From Zygnema cylindricum (lineage: Eukaryota > Streptophyta > Zygnematophyceae > Zygnematales > Zygnemataceae), in NCBI GenBank assembly GCA_037447655.1, contig JBBHKE010001459.1, forward strand, positions 94,796 through 158,795: 64,000 nt of DNA, written 5' to 3'. Under the pieces are notes generated by a model. That model did not search any database and was not told where the DNA came from. It saw nothing but the letters and a program-made list of their open reading frames with translations. Numbering within the stretch: the stretch's first letter is position 1; the number at the start of each line of letters is the position of its first letter. Shown here piece by piece: positions 1 through 10,829 of this stretch. Made by a program: the position numbers and the translations under genes.

Positions 1-86
1 TAGCAGATATGATGACCAAACCTGTGCCTTCCCCTAAGCTAATTTTCTGCAGGGAGAAGTGTGGTCTGAAATTAAATATTAACTAG
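1..86 (+). pseudogene. 3' end of copia element A pol (RNase H tail)
   Basis: Last 28 codons of a Ty1/copia polyprotein, entering from outside the window and ending at TAG 84-86. It reads ADMMTKPVPSPKLIFC and then a Lys/Cys-rich tail, nearly the same as the C-terminus of element C (46080-46153) and element E (5536-5620), where it closes the RNase H domain. A purine-rich polypurine tract (about 87-99, ending GGGGAG) follows at once and primes plus-strand DNA synthesis in this family. Only the tail is visible, so the state of the rest of the element is unknown. Confidence 0.85.
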
Positions 87-99
87 AAAATATGGGGAG

Positions 100-1150
100 T
101 GTAGAAATTAATGGTCCATTTAAAGTATTTTCTAGGTCTAAATAGAAATATAGAAAGAAGCCGAGGCAGTCTACCTCTAACTTCTCTCTCCAACTCTCAA
201 ACTTGTCGCAGTCACTGAGAAATTGGAGAGGGAGCTAGAGCCATGGCTACCTAGGCTATCCAGAAGTTTACGGGAAATATATATTAGTTAGGGGTTTATT
301 TACTAAAAGGTATGTGCCGGCCACAGGATTTGATCCTGGTACCTACCGGACGGCAGACAGCCGGTAGCCGGTAGCCTTAGCCGTTAAGTCTTTAACTAGT
401 GTTACGTACTATATGGTTTGATATTTAATTAAACATTATCAGGTAGGATAATTCATTTAACTGTATTTGTTTACGGGAGACATAGATCCATTAATGTAAA
501 AGTACGGATTACGGTACGGATAAGAAACCAATACCGCGCATTTATTTCTTTAATGAAATGTAACGCGCATGTATTTATTACGGCTACGATTAAATGTGAA
601 TTTAATCGGACGGGCGAAATTAACGCCGAGATCGCGGAAGAGGATTTCGGCGGTTTGTGGTCATCGCCACATCGGATGACACGTGGCGGAATGACATTGG
701 ATCGCGGCATCTCCGAGGATTACGGGAGCGAATCCGGACATACCATGTGTCGACATTTAGGCCATGTCGTACAGTGTCCGTACAGAAAGTACACCGGCAA
801 CTGTACTTTTGTGTACATAACTCTAATCTGATTGGCTCCGTACATCAGTAGATAGAGTGTGAGAGAGATAGGACTTAGAAAAATTAGGAGATAGGACACT
901 CTCTCCCAGAGAGCTTCTGTACAAAAGGTCAACTTTGACCCTCTATAACTTACTGCTCAAGGGAGCAAATTCAGAGATTCTTTTTGCTATCGACTCAGAG
1001 GAGTCTTGCCTTCACAGTGGTGAAGTTGGTCGGAGTTTTTGTCTGCCACGGTGGCAGTTGTTCTTACTGAAACACAAAGGGGTCACGGTTATCCTAGAGG
1101 CTTCTTGGAAGCTGTCCACTCTGAGGACTTATGGAGGTCTCAGAGTTTCA
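100..1150 (+). repeat. 3' LTR of copia element A
   Basis: Starts TGTAGAAATTAATGG directly after the polypurine tract and ends GTCTCAGAGTTTCA, as in LTR B. The last 20 bases hold ATGGAGGTCTCAGAG, the in-LTR gag start codon typical of this lineage. A TACAAAA box near 920 is a possible TATA element. An antisense tRNA-like module lies at about 318-392, with B-box-like AGGATCAAATCCT on the minus strand. The LTR end abuts a TRIM LTR cut at that point, so A inserted into the TRIM; the other half lies left of the window. Confidence 0.85.
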
Positions 1151-1307
1151 CACTAGCTCAATGTAGAGCCTTGCAGGTCCGTACCTATTTATTTTAAGTG
1201 GCTTTAATTGTGACGTATCACATTCTACCCCGTATTGAACCTGTATTTACGTGCCAATCCAACACTTTCCATCACAAGAAGGCCGGTCACACCATCCACA
1301 ATGTCGC

Positions 1308-1321
1308 TGGCTCCGATACCA
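1308..1321 (-). other. TRIM primer-binding site (3' end of initiator tRNA-Met)
   Basis: Minus-strand TGGTATCGGAGCCA abuts the LTR end (CA at 1322-1323). It matches the usual plant LTR-element site TGGTATCAGAGCCA at 13 of 14 positions. That is the conventional acceptor-end priming site, unlike the anticodon-arm site of the copia elements in this window. Confidence 0.8.
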
Positions 1322-1372
1322 TGTTGATTTCTGTGAAATCTAGGATTCGATATGTCCTATACTAGGGAAAAG

Positions 1373-1445
1373 TGAGCCAGCCAGGGCTCAAACCAAGGAC
1401 CTCTGACTTTAGTTATCAACGCACTAACCAGTGTGCCACCAGCTC
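1373..1445 (-). other. tRNA-like sequence inside the TRIM LTR (full cloverleaf)
   Basis: Read from 1445 down to 1373, 73 bases fit every tRNA segment. The acceptor stem is GAGCTGG/CTGGCTC (two G-T pairs). The D arm is GCAC-ACTGGTTA-GTGC with the conserved GG. The anticodon arm is TTGAT-AACTAAA-GTCAG, followed by a 5-base variable loop. The T arm is CTTGG-TTTGAGC-CCTGG (one mismatch), the discriminator is A, and CTTTT follows as a possible pol III terminator. The middle triplet is CTA, but position 33 is A instead of T, so a working tRNA is doubtful. A-box and B-box-like sequences are present. Most likely a tRNA-derived pol III module captured by the LTR. Confidence 0.6.
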
Positions 1446-1569
1446 GATGTAGAGCCTGGCGGGTCCGTACCTAATTTTTTTAGGCGGCTTCAAGTGTGAC
1501 GTATCACATTCTACCCCGTATTGAACCGGCATTAACGTGCTAATCTAAAAAGAGAGTGGGCCCATAACC

Positions 1570-2467
1570 TGAAATTTTGTGGTCTCCATTATCCCACATA
1601 ATAACTAGTCTATGTAAAGTTTTTAGGATAATGTTTGCCCCTTCCACTTTCCCACTGTATAAGTGCTGCCCTAGCACACAAATACTCAGACCACCCTCAC
1701 CCATGTAAGGACAAGACTCCCCTGAGTCAAACGCAAAAAGAATCAATGAATTTGCTCCTCTGAGCAATAAGTTATGGTTGGCCAAAGATGGCTTATAAAT
1801 ACAAAAGGTCACCTGGAGAGAGTCGCCTCAAACACGCTAAGTCTCCTATCTCCTACTCACAACTACCTACTACTCTACCATAGGCAAATCAAAACAGTGT
1901 ATAGTACAAGAAGGTACAGTGGCCGATTGTACTTCTTGTACGTCCATTGTACAACATTGCCTTCTGGTTGACAGTTGTCAACATGGGAGCCAGCATTCCT
2001 CCTCCCATCCTTTCCAGCGTCCAATGATGTGGCGCCACGTGGTACACCACACCGCTATGTTCGAAAGACGCCAAAGATTCATTCGGGTTTGGCGTGGGCT
2101 ATGAAGTCGGTCTATTCATGTATTTTACACAGTTAGATTCGCGTCCGCGAGTGCTGTTTGACTATTTATGTCGTTTCGTTAATTTTGGTATGTTTTAGTG
2201 AAAGTGACGTTTGCGTAGCGGTGAAAGTGACGTTGGCGTAGCGAACAAAGTACATGTATCGTTTCGTCAACGCGATAATGGTTAAGGTGTATGTCTGCAT
2301 AGTTTTTGCAGATCTAGGTTTAAATTTGGTTTAAGGCAACATTTTGGTAATCTGTCAATCTGTCTGTCTGTTTCTTTTTAAATATGGCGGGATCCATGGT
2401 GACTCTCTTTCTCTCTTCACTCTAGAGTCTAAATTAAGAAGTGAACATTAACTACTTATTTTCAACA
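1570..2467 (-). repeat. copia LTR K with primer-site stub
   Basis: On the minus strand it starts TGTTGAAAATAAG at 2467 and ends AAAATTTCA at 1570. GGTTATGGGCCCAC (1556-1569), the anticodon-arm primer site of this lineage, follows before the sequence breaks into the TRIM. It is therefore a 5' LTR whose body is lost. Sequence and layout resemble the LTRs of element E, including the GACTCAGGGGAGTC palindrome (about 1716-1729, reverse) and a tRNA-like module at about 2275-2340 on the plus strand. The right edge lies against gypsy coding sequence at 2470, so K inserted into the gypsy element. Confidence 0.75.
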
Positions 2468-2469
2468 CG

Positions 2470-4606
2470 CAGGAGGCAGCCTTCATCACGTTAATGGAGC
2501 GTTTGGTTTTCGCTCTTGTATTAGTTGTCCCCGACCCAGGTTTACCTTAGACACTGATCACCAACGCCAATGATGTTGCTATTGGAGGGATCCTTATGCA
2601 AGACCATGGAAAAGGTCTTCAACCTATCGCCTACAAAAGCCGGAAACTGAAGGCAGCGGAACTCAACTGGGCAACTCATAAGAAGGAAAGTATAGTTTTT
2701 ATCAATGCGTGGGAGGTTTGGAAGTGTTATATCTAGGAGAAGCGAGTCACTGTGATCACCGACCATCATGCGCTACAATATCTGCAAACGCAACCAAAAT
2801 TTTCCAAAAAGCAAGCCAGGTGGATGACCTTCCCACAAACCTTTAAACAAGAGCCAACAATAAAGTTCAAGCCGGACATGACGAACCCTGCTAACGCTTT
2901 GTCAAGAAGGCCAGGCATTGCTGAACTAACGAAAGGGTAGGGATTGCTGAACCAATGAAGGGGTCCATACCGCAACCACCGCAAGATCGGAGTGATGGTG
3001 CCGCGGAGGATTCAAAATCGCAGCCACCGCAAGACCGCAGCGATAATACTAGGAAGGAGAGTACTCAAGTGACCGACAAGAATCACGAACCGAAAGTCAA
3101 CGCATTGCCAAGTACGATGCAGGTTGACGAGCAGTGGTTAAACAAAATCAAAGTTGCATACGAGGAAGACAACACATTCAAGGAGAAGGTCAAGAAGATA
3201 ATCCTAGTTTAGAATGCTAACGGTATGTGGCGTTACAAACCGAGACAGACAACACGATTGTATATTCCGAAGAATCAAGAGTTACGGCATATAATCCTCC
3301 AAATGTGTCATGACGAACCCCTCAGCGGACACTATAGGAGAGACAAAACATTTGCTTGATTGGTTGAGGCGTATTACTGGCCCAATATGACGAACAACAT
3401 TGACGAGTATGTCAGAACTTCTGACTCTAGTAACTCAAGAAATTAGAGCTGGGTCTTCATCAAAGACTCTTGCAACCGCTTCTAACACCATCCACTGCTT
3501 GGGAGGCAATCTCAATGGATTTTATCGTCGCCCTTCCTTTGACTCCAGAGGGCTAGGATTCCAATTTCGTCCTCGTCGACTACCTTACGAAGATGGCCAA
3601 CTTTTTGCCTACTAAGACCACAACTACAATTCGTGATATCGCATACCTGTTCTTTCAAGAAGTGTTCCGCCACCTTGGACTTCCAAGGAAGATCGTCAGT
3701 GATAAAGAGAGGAAATTTGTCAGCCACTTCTGGAAAAATATTTTCTCGCTATGTGGGACGCAATTAGCTATGTCCACTACATAACATCCTCAGACAGACG
3801 TTCAGACTGAAAGAGTGAATAGGACATTTGAAGAGGCCTTACGGGCTTATGTGTCAGTACACCAAACAGACTGGGTTACCTATTTAACAACAATTGAAGT
3901 GGCGTACAACAGTGTCGTACACTCGTCTACTCACGCTACGCCCTTCTCACTCAATGGAATAAATCACACCCTTCCCAAAAATATCTATGCTACCAAGTGC
4001 CCAACACCCGCCGCAACCGACTTTGTCACACAACTTCATACAAATTTGGAAAACGCAACGAGGGCACTCTAAAAGGCGAAGGATCTTAAAAAACTGCAGT
4101 CCGACTAGGAGGAGGGATTTATGTTGAAGGTTGGAGACAAGGTCCGATTAAATTCGAAAAAATTGTCTTTATCAGGTGCTTTTTCCACAAAATTGGCGCC
4201 AAAGTTTACACGACCGTTCACCGTCATTTCCAAGGTAAACGAGGTGGCGTACAAGCTCGACATCCTTAAGGCCAAGCAAATACATAATATGTTCCATGTT
4301 TCACTCCTCAAACCGTTCTAAGACCACGATTCGGTGTTCCCTAATCAACTTTAGCACACCCCTCTTCTTTCAATTCACGGTACCCACGATGAGTACAAGG
4401 TTCAGAATATTATGCAATCCCGCCAGCTAACCTGTGGAAATTCCCAAACATGTCAGTATCTAGTTAGGTGGAAAGGTTATAGCGTCGAGGACGATTCTTG
4501 GGTGGATGAGAAAGATATCCATGCCTCAAAATTGTTGCACTGGTTTGAGCGGAGTGTGGACATTGTGCCTCACCGGAGGGCCAGACGCAACATGCGTGAA
4601 AAATGA
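2470..4606 (+). pseudogene. Ty3/gypsy chromovirus pol, 3' part (RNase H, integrase, chromodomain)
   Basis: Decayed polyprotein fragment. At 2470-2938 it matches the end of reverse transcriptase and RNase H, with AIGGILMQDHGKGLQPIAY and TDHHALQYLQTQPK. The first catalytic Asp is lost (TNAN instead of TDAS), and TAG/TAA codons interrupt the frame. A charged spacer follows to about 3210. The integrase (about 3230-4320) has shifted frames and lost most of its catalytic core, but WKNIFSLCGTQL and DKVRLNSKKL remain. The C-terminal chromodomain (about 4378-4540) keeps YLVRWKGYSVEDDSW; in chromoviruses this domain steers integration to methylated-histone chromatin. The 5' half is missing, replaced by LTR K. 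Element E is inserted 30 bases beyond the stop. Confidence 0.85.
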
Positions 4607-4635
4607 AAGAATCGCACCGTCGCAGTCGTCGCAGT

Positions 4636-5521
4636 TAAAATTATGTGGTCTATATTGAGCCACAAAATCAGCAACCTATGTTAAGCCTCTAGGATAATAT
4701 TTGCCCCTTCCACTTTCCCACTGAATTAGTGCCGCCCAGGCACACAAATATTTTGACCACCCTCACCCTTGTGAGGACAAGACTTCAATGAGTCAAACGC
4801 AAAAAGAATCACTGAATTTGCTCCTTGAGCAGTAAGTTATGGTTGGTCAAAGATGACCTTTATAGTTACAAGCTCTCTTAGAGAGAGGTACCTAAATATC
4901 ACTAAGTCTTAGTCTACCTACTCACGACTACCTACTACTAAAATCTAGTCCAATAGGAACACTATATAGTACAAGAAGGTACAATGGGCGATGTACTTAT
5001 TGTATGTTCATTGTACGACATGGTCTACAAGGTGACACCTCTCAAATTGAGAGCCATGGTTCCTCCTCCCATCTTTTCCGGTATCAAATAATACGGCGCC
5101 ACGTGTTACCGTGTGACGTTATCTCCAAATGCTGCCAAAAGCTCACTCCGGGTGGCGGTTACAATGTTGGTCGTCCGATCAAAACATATTTTACACGGTT
5201 TAGATTCGTGTACGTGCATGAATTGTTCCTCTTTGTTAGTTTGGTGTTAATTAGCCGTCGCGATAATGTTTATATACCTTAGAAATGCGTCACGTGTATC
5301 GTTTTGGTAAAGCCTTAGTGGATAAGGCTATCTTTTACATAGTGAACCACAGACCCAAGTTCTAATCCAGACATAGACAGTATTTTGGTAAAATATCCTA
5401 TGCTTCAAAATCTACCACTTTCTAAATATGGCCGCAGCCATGGCTTGCCTTTGATCCTCACTCTCTCTCTTTCAAGTATAACTAAAATAATAAGTGAACT
5501 ATTAATTACATCTTTTCAACA
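4636..5521 (-). repeat. 3' LTR of element E
   Basis: Begins TGTTGAAAAGATG at 5521, right after the polypurine tract (TTAAGGGGAG on the minus strand), and ends ATAATTTTA at 4636; the terminal CA has decayed to TA. A minus-strand TATAAAG lies at 4858-4864. The plus strand carries a tRNA-like module with D arm GCCT-TAGTGGATA-AGGC at about 5311-5329 and B-box-like GTTCTAATCC at 5359-5368. Confidence 0.85.
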
Positions 5522-5535
5522 CTCCCCTTAATTCT

Positions 5536-7130
5536 TTAGTCACTTTTCAATTTTAATCTACAGTTTTCTCGGCAATAAATCAACTTAGGGGAAGGCACAA
5601 GTTTTGTCACCATGTCTGCAATCATTTCTCTATCAGTTTTATGAAGCAGTTTAATAATTTTATTTTCAACCTTCTCTTTGACAAAGCTTAGACTAATATC
5701 CATATGCTTAGCTTTGAAGTGATGTTTCGGATTAGCTGCAATAGAGATAGCAACTTGATTATCACAAAAAACATTTTGAGGTCTAGACTTCATGAACCCA
5801 AGTTCTTCAAGAAGAGATTTAACCCACATTATTTCTTTGGTGGCAGCACAAGAAGCTATGTATTCAGCCTCCATAGTGGACTGAGAAACTACTTTTTGTT
5901 GCTTGCTACTCCAACAACATGCACCAGATCCAATTTGCAACACATATCCAGTCGTACACCGCCTTAAAGGCACATCTTCATAACTGTCATCACTCCAGGT
6001 GGTAATATCAGTGTGTTCCCCTCCCAAATGGAACCACAATTCCCTTGTCTCCACCAGATACCTCATCACCCTTTTAGCAGCCTCCTAGTCTAACTTTCTT
6101 GGTTCATTTAGACTTCTACTAAGGACCCCTACAGTTGCAGCTATATCCGGACGGGTAAAGTTCATAAAATAGATTAAACTTTCCTACAATTTACCGATAA
6201 ACGATATTTTCCATAAATTTTCTTTTTATCTCATCCATCTCATCATTAATGATCAATATTCCTCTCTCTTCACTCCCCTTAAACACTTTCTTCAGATCTA
6301 TGGGAGTAGTACATCCGTTTGTTTTTTCCATCTGATATATTTCTAGCATATTACTAATTGCTTCTTTTTGAGTTAGGTTCATTATCCTATTCCCTATATC
6401 TCTCTCCATCTGAATTCCCAAAATGTACTTTGCTTCTACGAGATCTTTCATATCAAAGCGGCTTCTAAGATCTCGTTCTAGTTTGTTAATCTTATCTAAC
6501 GACTTGCTTAAGACCAACGAATCATCCACATAAATAACAATAAATATCACTCTATTCTCATCCTCAAATAAATATATGGAGTGATCTGAAGTAATTCTAA
6601 TATACCCCAAACCGGTCAGAAATTGGTCTAGCTTTATATTATATTGTGGCGGGGCTTGTTTAAGCCTATAAAGTGATTTTATCAGTTTGCATACCTTGCA
6701 TTCTTCCCCACTTTCCACGAATCTTTCCGGTTGCCTCATGCAAATTTCTTCTTCCAACTCTTTGTGCAAAAAGGTCGTTTTAATATCTATCTGGTGTATT
6801 TGCATATCCTCTGCTGCGGCCAAATTTAAGAGAATTCTAACAGAAGGAAATCTGACAACTGGTGCAAAGGTGTCTTCATAGTCTATCCCCTCCTTTTGAG
6901 TATAACCTTTTGCAACCAACCTAGCTTTGTACCTCTCAATGGTATTGTCTAGGTTTAATTTAAGTTTAAAAACCCACTTACATCTGATCGGTTTTCAGTT
7001 CGGTGGGCAATCTACCAACTCCCATGTATTGGCTTCCATGATGGAGTCCATTTTTTCATTTATAGCAGTGATCCACCGGCTACTTTCTGGGGTGTTTATG
7101 GCCTCTAAGTATGTCTGAGGTTCATCTGGG
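5536..7130 (-). pseudogene. element E reverse transcriptase and RNase H
   Basis: The reverse transcriptase frame runs from about 7120 to 6191 with breaks. It holds the catalytic motif in IVIYVDDSLVLSK, and QMDIKTAFLH-type sequence (here IHQIDIKTTFLH). The RNase H part (6069-5536) has catalytic positions in TWSDDSYEDVP, MEAEY, CDNQVAIS and HMDISLSF, and ends in the same tail as element A. Between the two parts the frame shifts (about 6070-6190). Together these would copy element RNA into DNA inside cytoplasmic particles; the breaks make this copy a pseudogene. Confidence 0.85.
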
Positions 7131-7323
7131 TGAGACATCTTTGTGAGTTTGTTATTTACTTGTCTTTCTTAAAGTCATTTACTACTTCTTCTTCCCCCTT
7201 CAAAATCGGACATCGGTATAGGAGGCATCTTTAGGTTTCGTTTAGGAAGATTTTCAACTCTCCTATCTTCGAATTCTGGTGTCTCATCAAGTTCCTTATC
7301 GGTTTCCACTTCGTATTGTGGCG

Positions 7324-9010
7324 TTACCTCAGATGTTGTCCTTTCCTACTACTCTTTTGGTAGATCGGCAGATTTTTGTTTTTCTCCATCTCAATTCTCT
7401 TCATTTTCAAAGACAAAGTCAAAAAACTGATTTGTTTCAAATCTGACTTTGACTTCTTATTATATTTGAATGGATGAATGGACTTCTCTTCATTCATCAC
7501 CACTATGTGTTTTACCAAAATTATATCTCTCTTTTTCAGGTCATACACTCGGTATCTTTTTGTGCTCTCATCATATCTTACAAGATATCCTGGTTTTCCT
7601 CTCCCCTCTAACTTCCATTCAGTCTTATCGGAATCCAAACTGTAGACTTGACTTCTAAACACCCTCAAACTAGACAAATGAGGCTTTCTTCATGTCCACC
7701 TCTCATAAGGAGTTTCCTCCTTATTTGCTAAAGTTAGGACTCTATTTTTGATGAAATTAGCATAGTTCATAGACTCGGTCCAAAACTGCAACCCTATCCT
7801 CTTATCAGTTTATATACTTCTGGACATATCTCCTAAAGTTCTATTCACTTTTTATGCTATTCGATTTTGTTCCGGATTATAAAGAACATTTTCTCATAAT
7901 GAATTCATTCTTCTTTAAAATATTCTTCAAATTCCCTTGAGGTGAATTCTTTCCCATTATCACTTCTTATCTCTTTTATTGAGGTTACATATATTATTTC
8001 ACTCCATACTTTATACTCCTTGAAACATCTCAATACCTCAGACTTAAGTTTGATAAAGTATACCTTCGTGTATCTAGACCAATCATCTGTGATGGTTAAC
8101 ATCCATCTCTTCCCCCCATGTGATGCATATCTAGCAGGTCCCCAAACATCAGTGTGAATAAGATCCAATACTTTCTCTCTCCTAAATGTGGTTGCTTTTG
8201 GAAATGGAATTATATGAATCTTCCCTTGGGCACATCCACTACAATCATCGAAGGTCTCATCATCCTCAAAAGTAATACCCTCCACTATTTTTTTTTTCAT
8301 TTTCGTTAATCAATCTAGATGCACATGCCCCAACCTTTTGTGCCAAAGCATCATTTCACTTGCACACGAGTAGAAAACACTCTTTTCATTGCAAATATCA
8401 ATTTAGAACATTCTTTGACTGCCCTTCTCAGCTATGAAATAAACCTCATTATCAAAGCTTGCTGTGAAGATTCCTTTCCAAGTTCGTGTTTCAAACTCCT
8501 TTTCATCAAGGACAACTGTTGAGACTAGGTTCTTCCTAAGATGTGGAATGTAAAGAACATCTGAGAGTGTTACAATTGAGGCTTTTCCATCAACTAAAAC
8601 CTTGAATTCAACAGTTCCAACTAGACTTGTGGTTTCTACTCTACCATCTGTGTACTCTATCTCAACTGTTGGGATCTTTCTCAGTTTAATGAACCACCTC
8701 TTATCTTTGCACATATGCATTGAGGCCCTTGAGTCTATGATCCATCCATCCTCGGGTGGATCCCTCTTACCTCCGAAAACACACTTCAATATCCGTGGAA
8801 TGTCGACATGTTTTTCAGTGTTTTTCGGATTAAAAAGAAGCTCCTCAAGCTTCTCTTCCGGTTCGGTTTCTTCGTCCTCTTCCTCATCATGAACTTGAGT
8901 TTAGAAAGTCTTTTTCTTTCTTCCATCCTTTGAGGTTCCTTGTCCATCTTTCAGTCGAAGATCATCATGTTTGACACTCTCCGCTATATAGTGTCTTGAT
9001 TTCTTGCAGA
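7324..9010 (-). pseudogene. element E protease and integrase
   Basis: The protease region (8789-8403) begins at WIIDSRASMHM; the catalytic DSG/DTG has become DSR. GAG-pre-integrase and the zinc-binding H/C motif (MLWHKRLGH, then CSGCAQGK) follow at about 8370-8220. The integrase core (8300-7905) has LIHTDVWGPA and IRSDNGKEFTS with two catalytic Asp; the segment carrying the Glu (about 7880-7700) is full of stops. The C-terminal domain (7677-7324) keeps RVFRSQVYSLDSDK and GYLVRYDE. A zinc knuckle just upstream (about 9010-8965) has lost its final Cys (ESVK for ECVK). Confidence 0.85.
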
Positions 9011-9127
9011 AGTGACATAATCCTCCTCAAGAAGTTCCTTTCCTCTGTCTATCTGCCACCTCCTTGTCCTCTTCCACCAAAGTTTCGATAGGGATCTTTC
9101 CCTCTCTCCTCATCATGCTTCCGCCAG

Positions 9128-9964
9128 TTAGCTTTTGTAGACAATGCTTGAAACACTTAGACTCCCTCTTCTAAGCTCTATGGTGCTTTCTTTCACTAAA
9201 ATCATTCCCACTGTGTCATCCCCTTTCCAATTGCTATCTCCTATATCTTCCAATAGGTTAATGATATTCTCATACTCTTCAGGTAGTTTCACCATTAATG
9301 TGTTCACTGTTTGTCTCAAAGCCCATGAGTTACCTGCACTCTCTAGCTCTCCAAACAATGCTCCTAATTCATTCCAGTAATTATTCATGCTTCCTCCCTT
9401 ATAAGTATAAGCTGCAATCTTATTTTCTGCCAACTGTTGCTGCTGCAATGATCCACTCTTATATTTGTTAACTAGTGATATCCAAATCAAAGATGAAGAT
9501 TTGACATAAATAAGGCGAATGGTAATGCCCTTTGCAACACTTTTAATAATTAATAGTTGAGCAACCTTGTCATTGTAGTTCCACTTTTCATACTCTGATC
9601 TATCGGTCTGAACCCTTGTCACCGTTGCTGGTGATGCTGCTGTTGGTATCGCCTTCGGCAATGGTGTCACTTGAGTTGTAACTCCTCCCTTCTCTCCTTT
9701 CATGACAATCTCCTCTCCTTCCTCATCTTCATCTTTAGTGATGGTGGCAGCTGTTTTGGTTACTGTAGTGGCGGAGGTGCCAGAAAAACGTGTCCCTCCA
9801 AACCCACGTGGAGGTGGGCATCGAATTTATCCACACACTATGCCCCATAGATTCTTCTCAAGTAGTTCACCCTCCATCATCATTTCCCAATATAAAAATT
9901 CAGATCCATCAAATATGGGCACCCTAGAGGGTGGGCCCATAACCTGAAATTCAGTGGTCTCCAT
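9128..9964 (-). pseudogene. element E gag
   Basis: The start codon (9962-9964) lies inside the 5' LTR, so the first seven codons are LTR sequence. The primer site is then read as VMGPP, followed by SRVPIFDG and WGIVCG and the first in-frame stop. The frame resumes at 9703 and runs for 191 codons with the copia gag core (KWNYNDKVAQLLI, YTYKGGSMNNYWNEL, VKLPEEYENII). Gag forms the particle that packages the RNA. The region shares clear similarity with gag of B, C and I in this window. Confidence 0.85.
9930..9944 (-). other. primer-binding site of element E (anticodon arm of initiator tRNA-Met)
   Basis: Minus-strand GGTTATGGGCCCACC starts at the first base after the LTR end (9945). From memory of plant initiator tRNA-Met, its complement GGTGGGCCCATAACC is the anticodon stem-loop, a 15 of 15 match. 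Ty5 of yeast and Drosophila copia prime from the interior of the same tRNA. Equivalent sites lie at 1556-1569, 35682-35695, 41810-41823, 59825-59835 and 63039-63053. Confidence 0.8.
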
Positions 9965-10829
9965 TCACCCACAGAATGAGCAGCCTATGTAAAGCCTCTA
10001 GGATAATATTTGCCCCTTCCACTCTCCCACTGAATAAGTGCCGCCCAGGCACACAAATATTATGACCACCCTCACCCCTGTGAGGACAAGACTCCCTTGA
10101 GTCAAACACAAAAAGAATCACTGAATTTGCTCCCCTGAGAAGTAAGTTATGGCTGGTCAAACATGACCTTTATAGTTACAAGCTCTCTTAGGGAGAGGTA
10201 CCTAAATATCACTAAGTCTTGGTCTGCCTACTCACGACTACCTACTACTAAACCCTTGTCCAATAGGAACTATATAGTACAAGAGGGTACAATGGTCGAT
10301 GTACTTATTGTACGTCCATTGTACGACATGGTCTACAAGGTGACACCTCTCAAATTGAGAGCCATGATTCCTCCTCCCATCTTCTCCGGTAACAAATAAT
10401 ATGGCGCCACGTGGCACCGCGTGACGCAATCTCTTAATGCCGCCAAAAGCTCACTTCGGGTGGCGGCTACAATGCTGCCGTCGGATCAAAACATTTTTTA
10501 CACGGTTCAGATTTGCGTACGTGCATGAATTGGTCCTCTTCTTTAGTTTGGTGTTAATTAGCCGTTGCGTTAATTTTTATATGCCTTTGAAAATCGTCAA
10601 GTGTACCGTTTCGGTATCGCCTTAGTGGATAAGGCTATCTTTTACATAGTGAACCACAATCCCATGTTCCAATCCAAACGTAGGCACTATTTTGGTAATA
10701 TATCTTATAATTCAAAATTTGCCACTTTCTAAATATGGCGACAGCCATGGCTTGCCTTTGTTCCTCACTCTTTTTTTTTCAAGTATAACTAAAATAGAGA
10801 AGTGAGGTATTAACAACATCTTTTCAACA
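9945..10829 (-). repeat. 5' LTR of element E
   Basis: Pairs with 4636-5521. Starts TGTTGAAAAG at 10829 and ends GAATTTCA at 9945. It holds the gag start codon, the GACTC-GAGTC palindrome (about 10089-10103), a GTAC-rich inverted repeat (10288-10325) and a plus-strand tRNA-like module. The first about 145 bases are included in a local tandem duplication continuing to 11185. Confidence 0.85.
10606..10680 (+). other. tRNA-like module in LTR E, antisense to the element
   Basis: D arm GCCT-TAGTGGATA-AGGC has a perfect 4-bp stem and the conserved GG. An anticodon-like arm GCTAT-CTTTTAC-ATAGT follows (five pairs, one wobble, T at position 33, triplet TTT). GTTCCAATCC at 10666-10675 resembles the B box. 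The T and acceptor stems do not pair, so it looks like a decayed tRNA-derived pol III promoter. The other copy of LTR E has it at 5311-5368. Confidence 0.5.

Larger units (their letters stand above)
1151..1549 (-). mobile_element. TRIM (terminal-repeat retrotransposon in miniature), truncated by element A
   Basis: Read on the minus strand. A 5' LTR (about 1549 to 1322) ends in CAACA and is followed directly by a primer-binding site. The internal region is only about 58 bases and ends in a purine tract (GTGATGGAAAG, 1265-1275). A second copy of the LTR then begins TGTTGGATTGGCACG at 1264 and runs to 1151, where element A cuts it. The two LTR copies match over about 105 bases (1155-1262 against 1441-1546). 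There is no coding capacity, so it would depend on proteins supplied by other LTR elements. The LTR carries a tRNA-like sequence, listed separately. Confidence 0.75.
4636..10829 (-). mobile_element. copia element E, full length but decayed
   Basis: LTR retrotransposon with two LTRs (4636-5521 and 9945-10829). The order on the minus strand is gag, protease, integrase, reverse transcriptase, RNase H, which defines Ty1/copia. Flanking 5-mers are GCAGT (4631-4635) and GCAAT (10830-10834), a target-site duplication with one change. It sits directly behind the gypsy chromodomain. Every domain carries stops or frameshifts, so it could move only with proteins from elsewhere. Confidence 0.9.

Noticed and set aside
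1373-1445. Annotating the TRIM cloverleaf as a functional tRNA gene
   Set aside because: Position 33 is A, the T loop lacks TTC, and one T-stem pair is mismatched; a tRNA-derived module is the safer reading.
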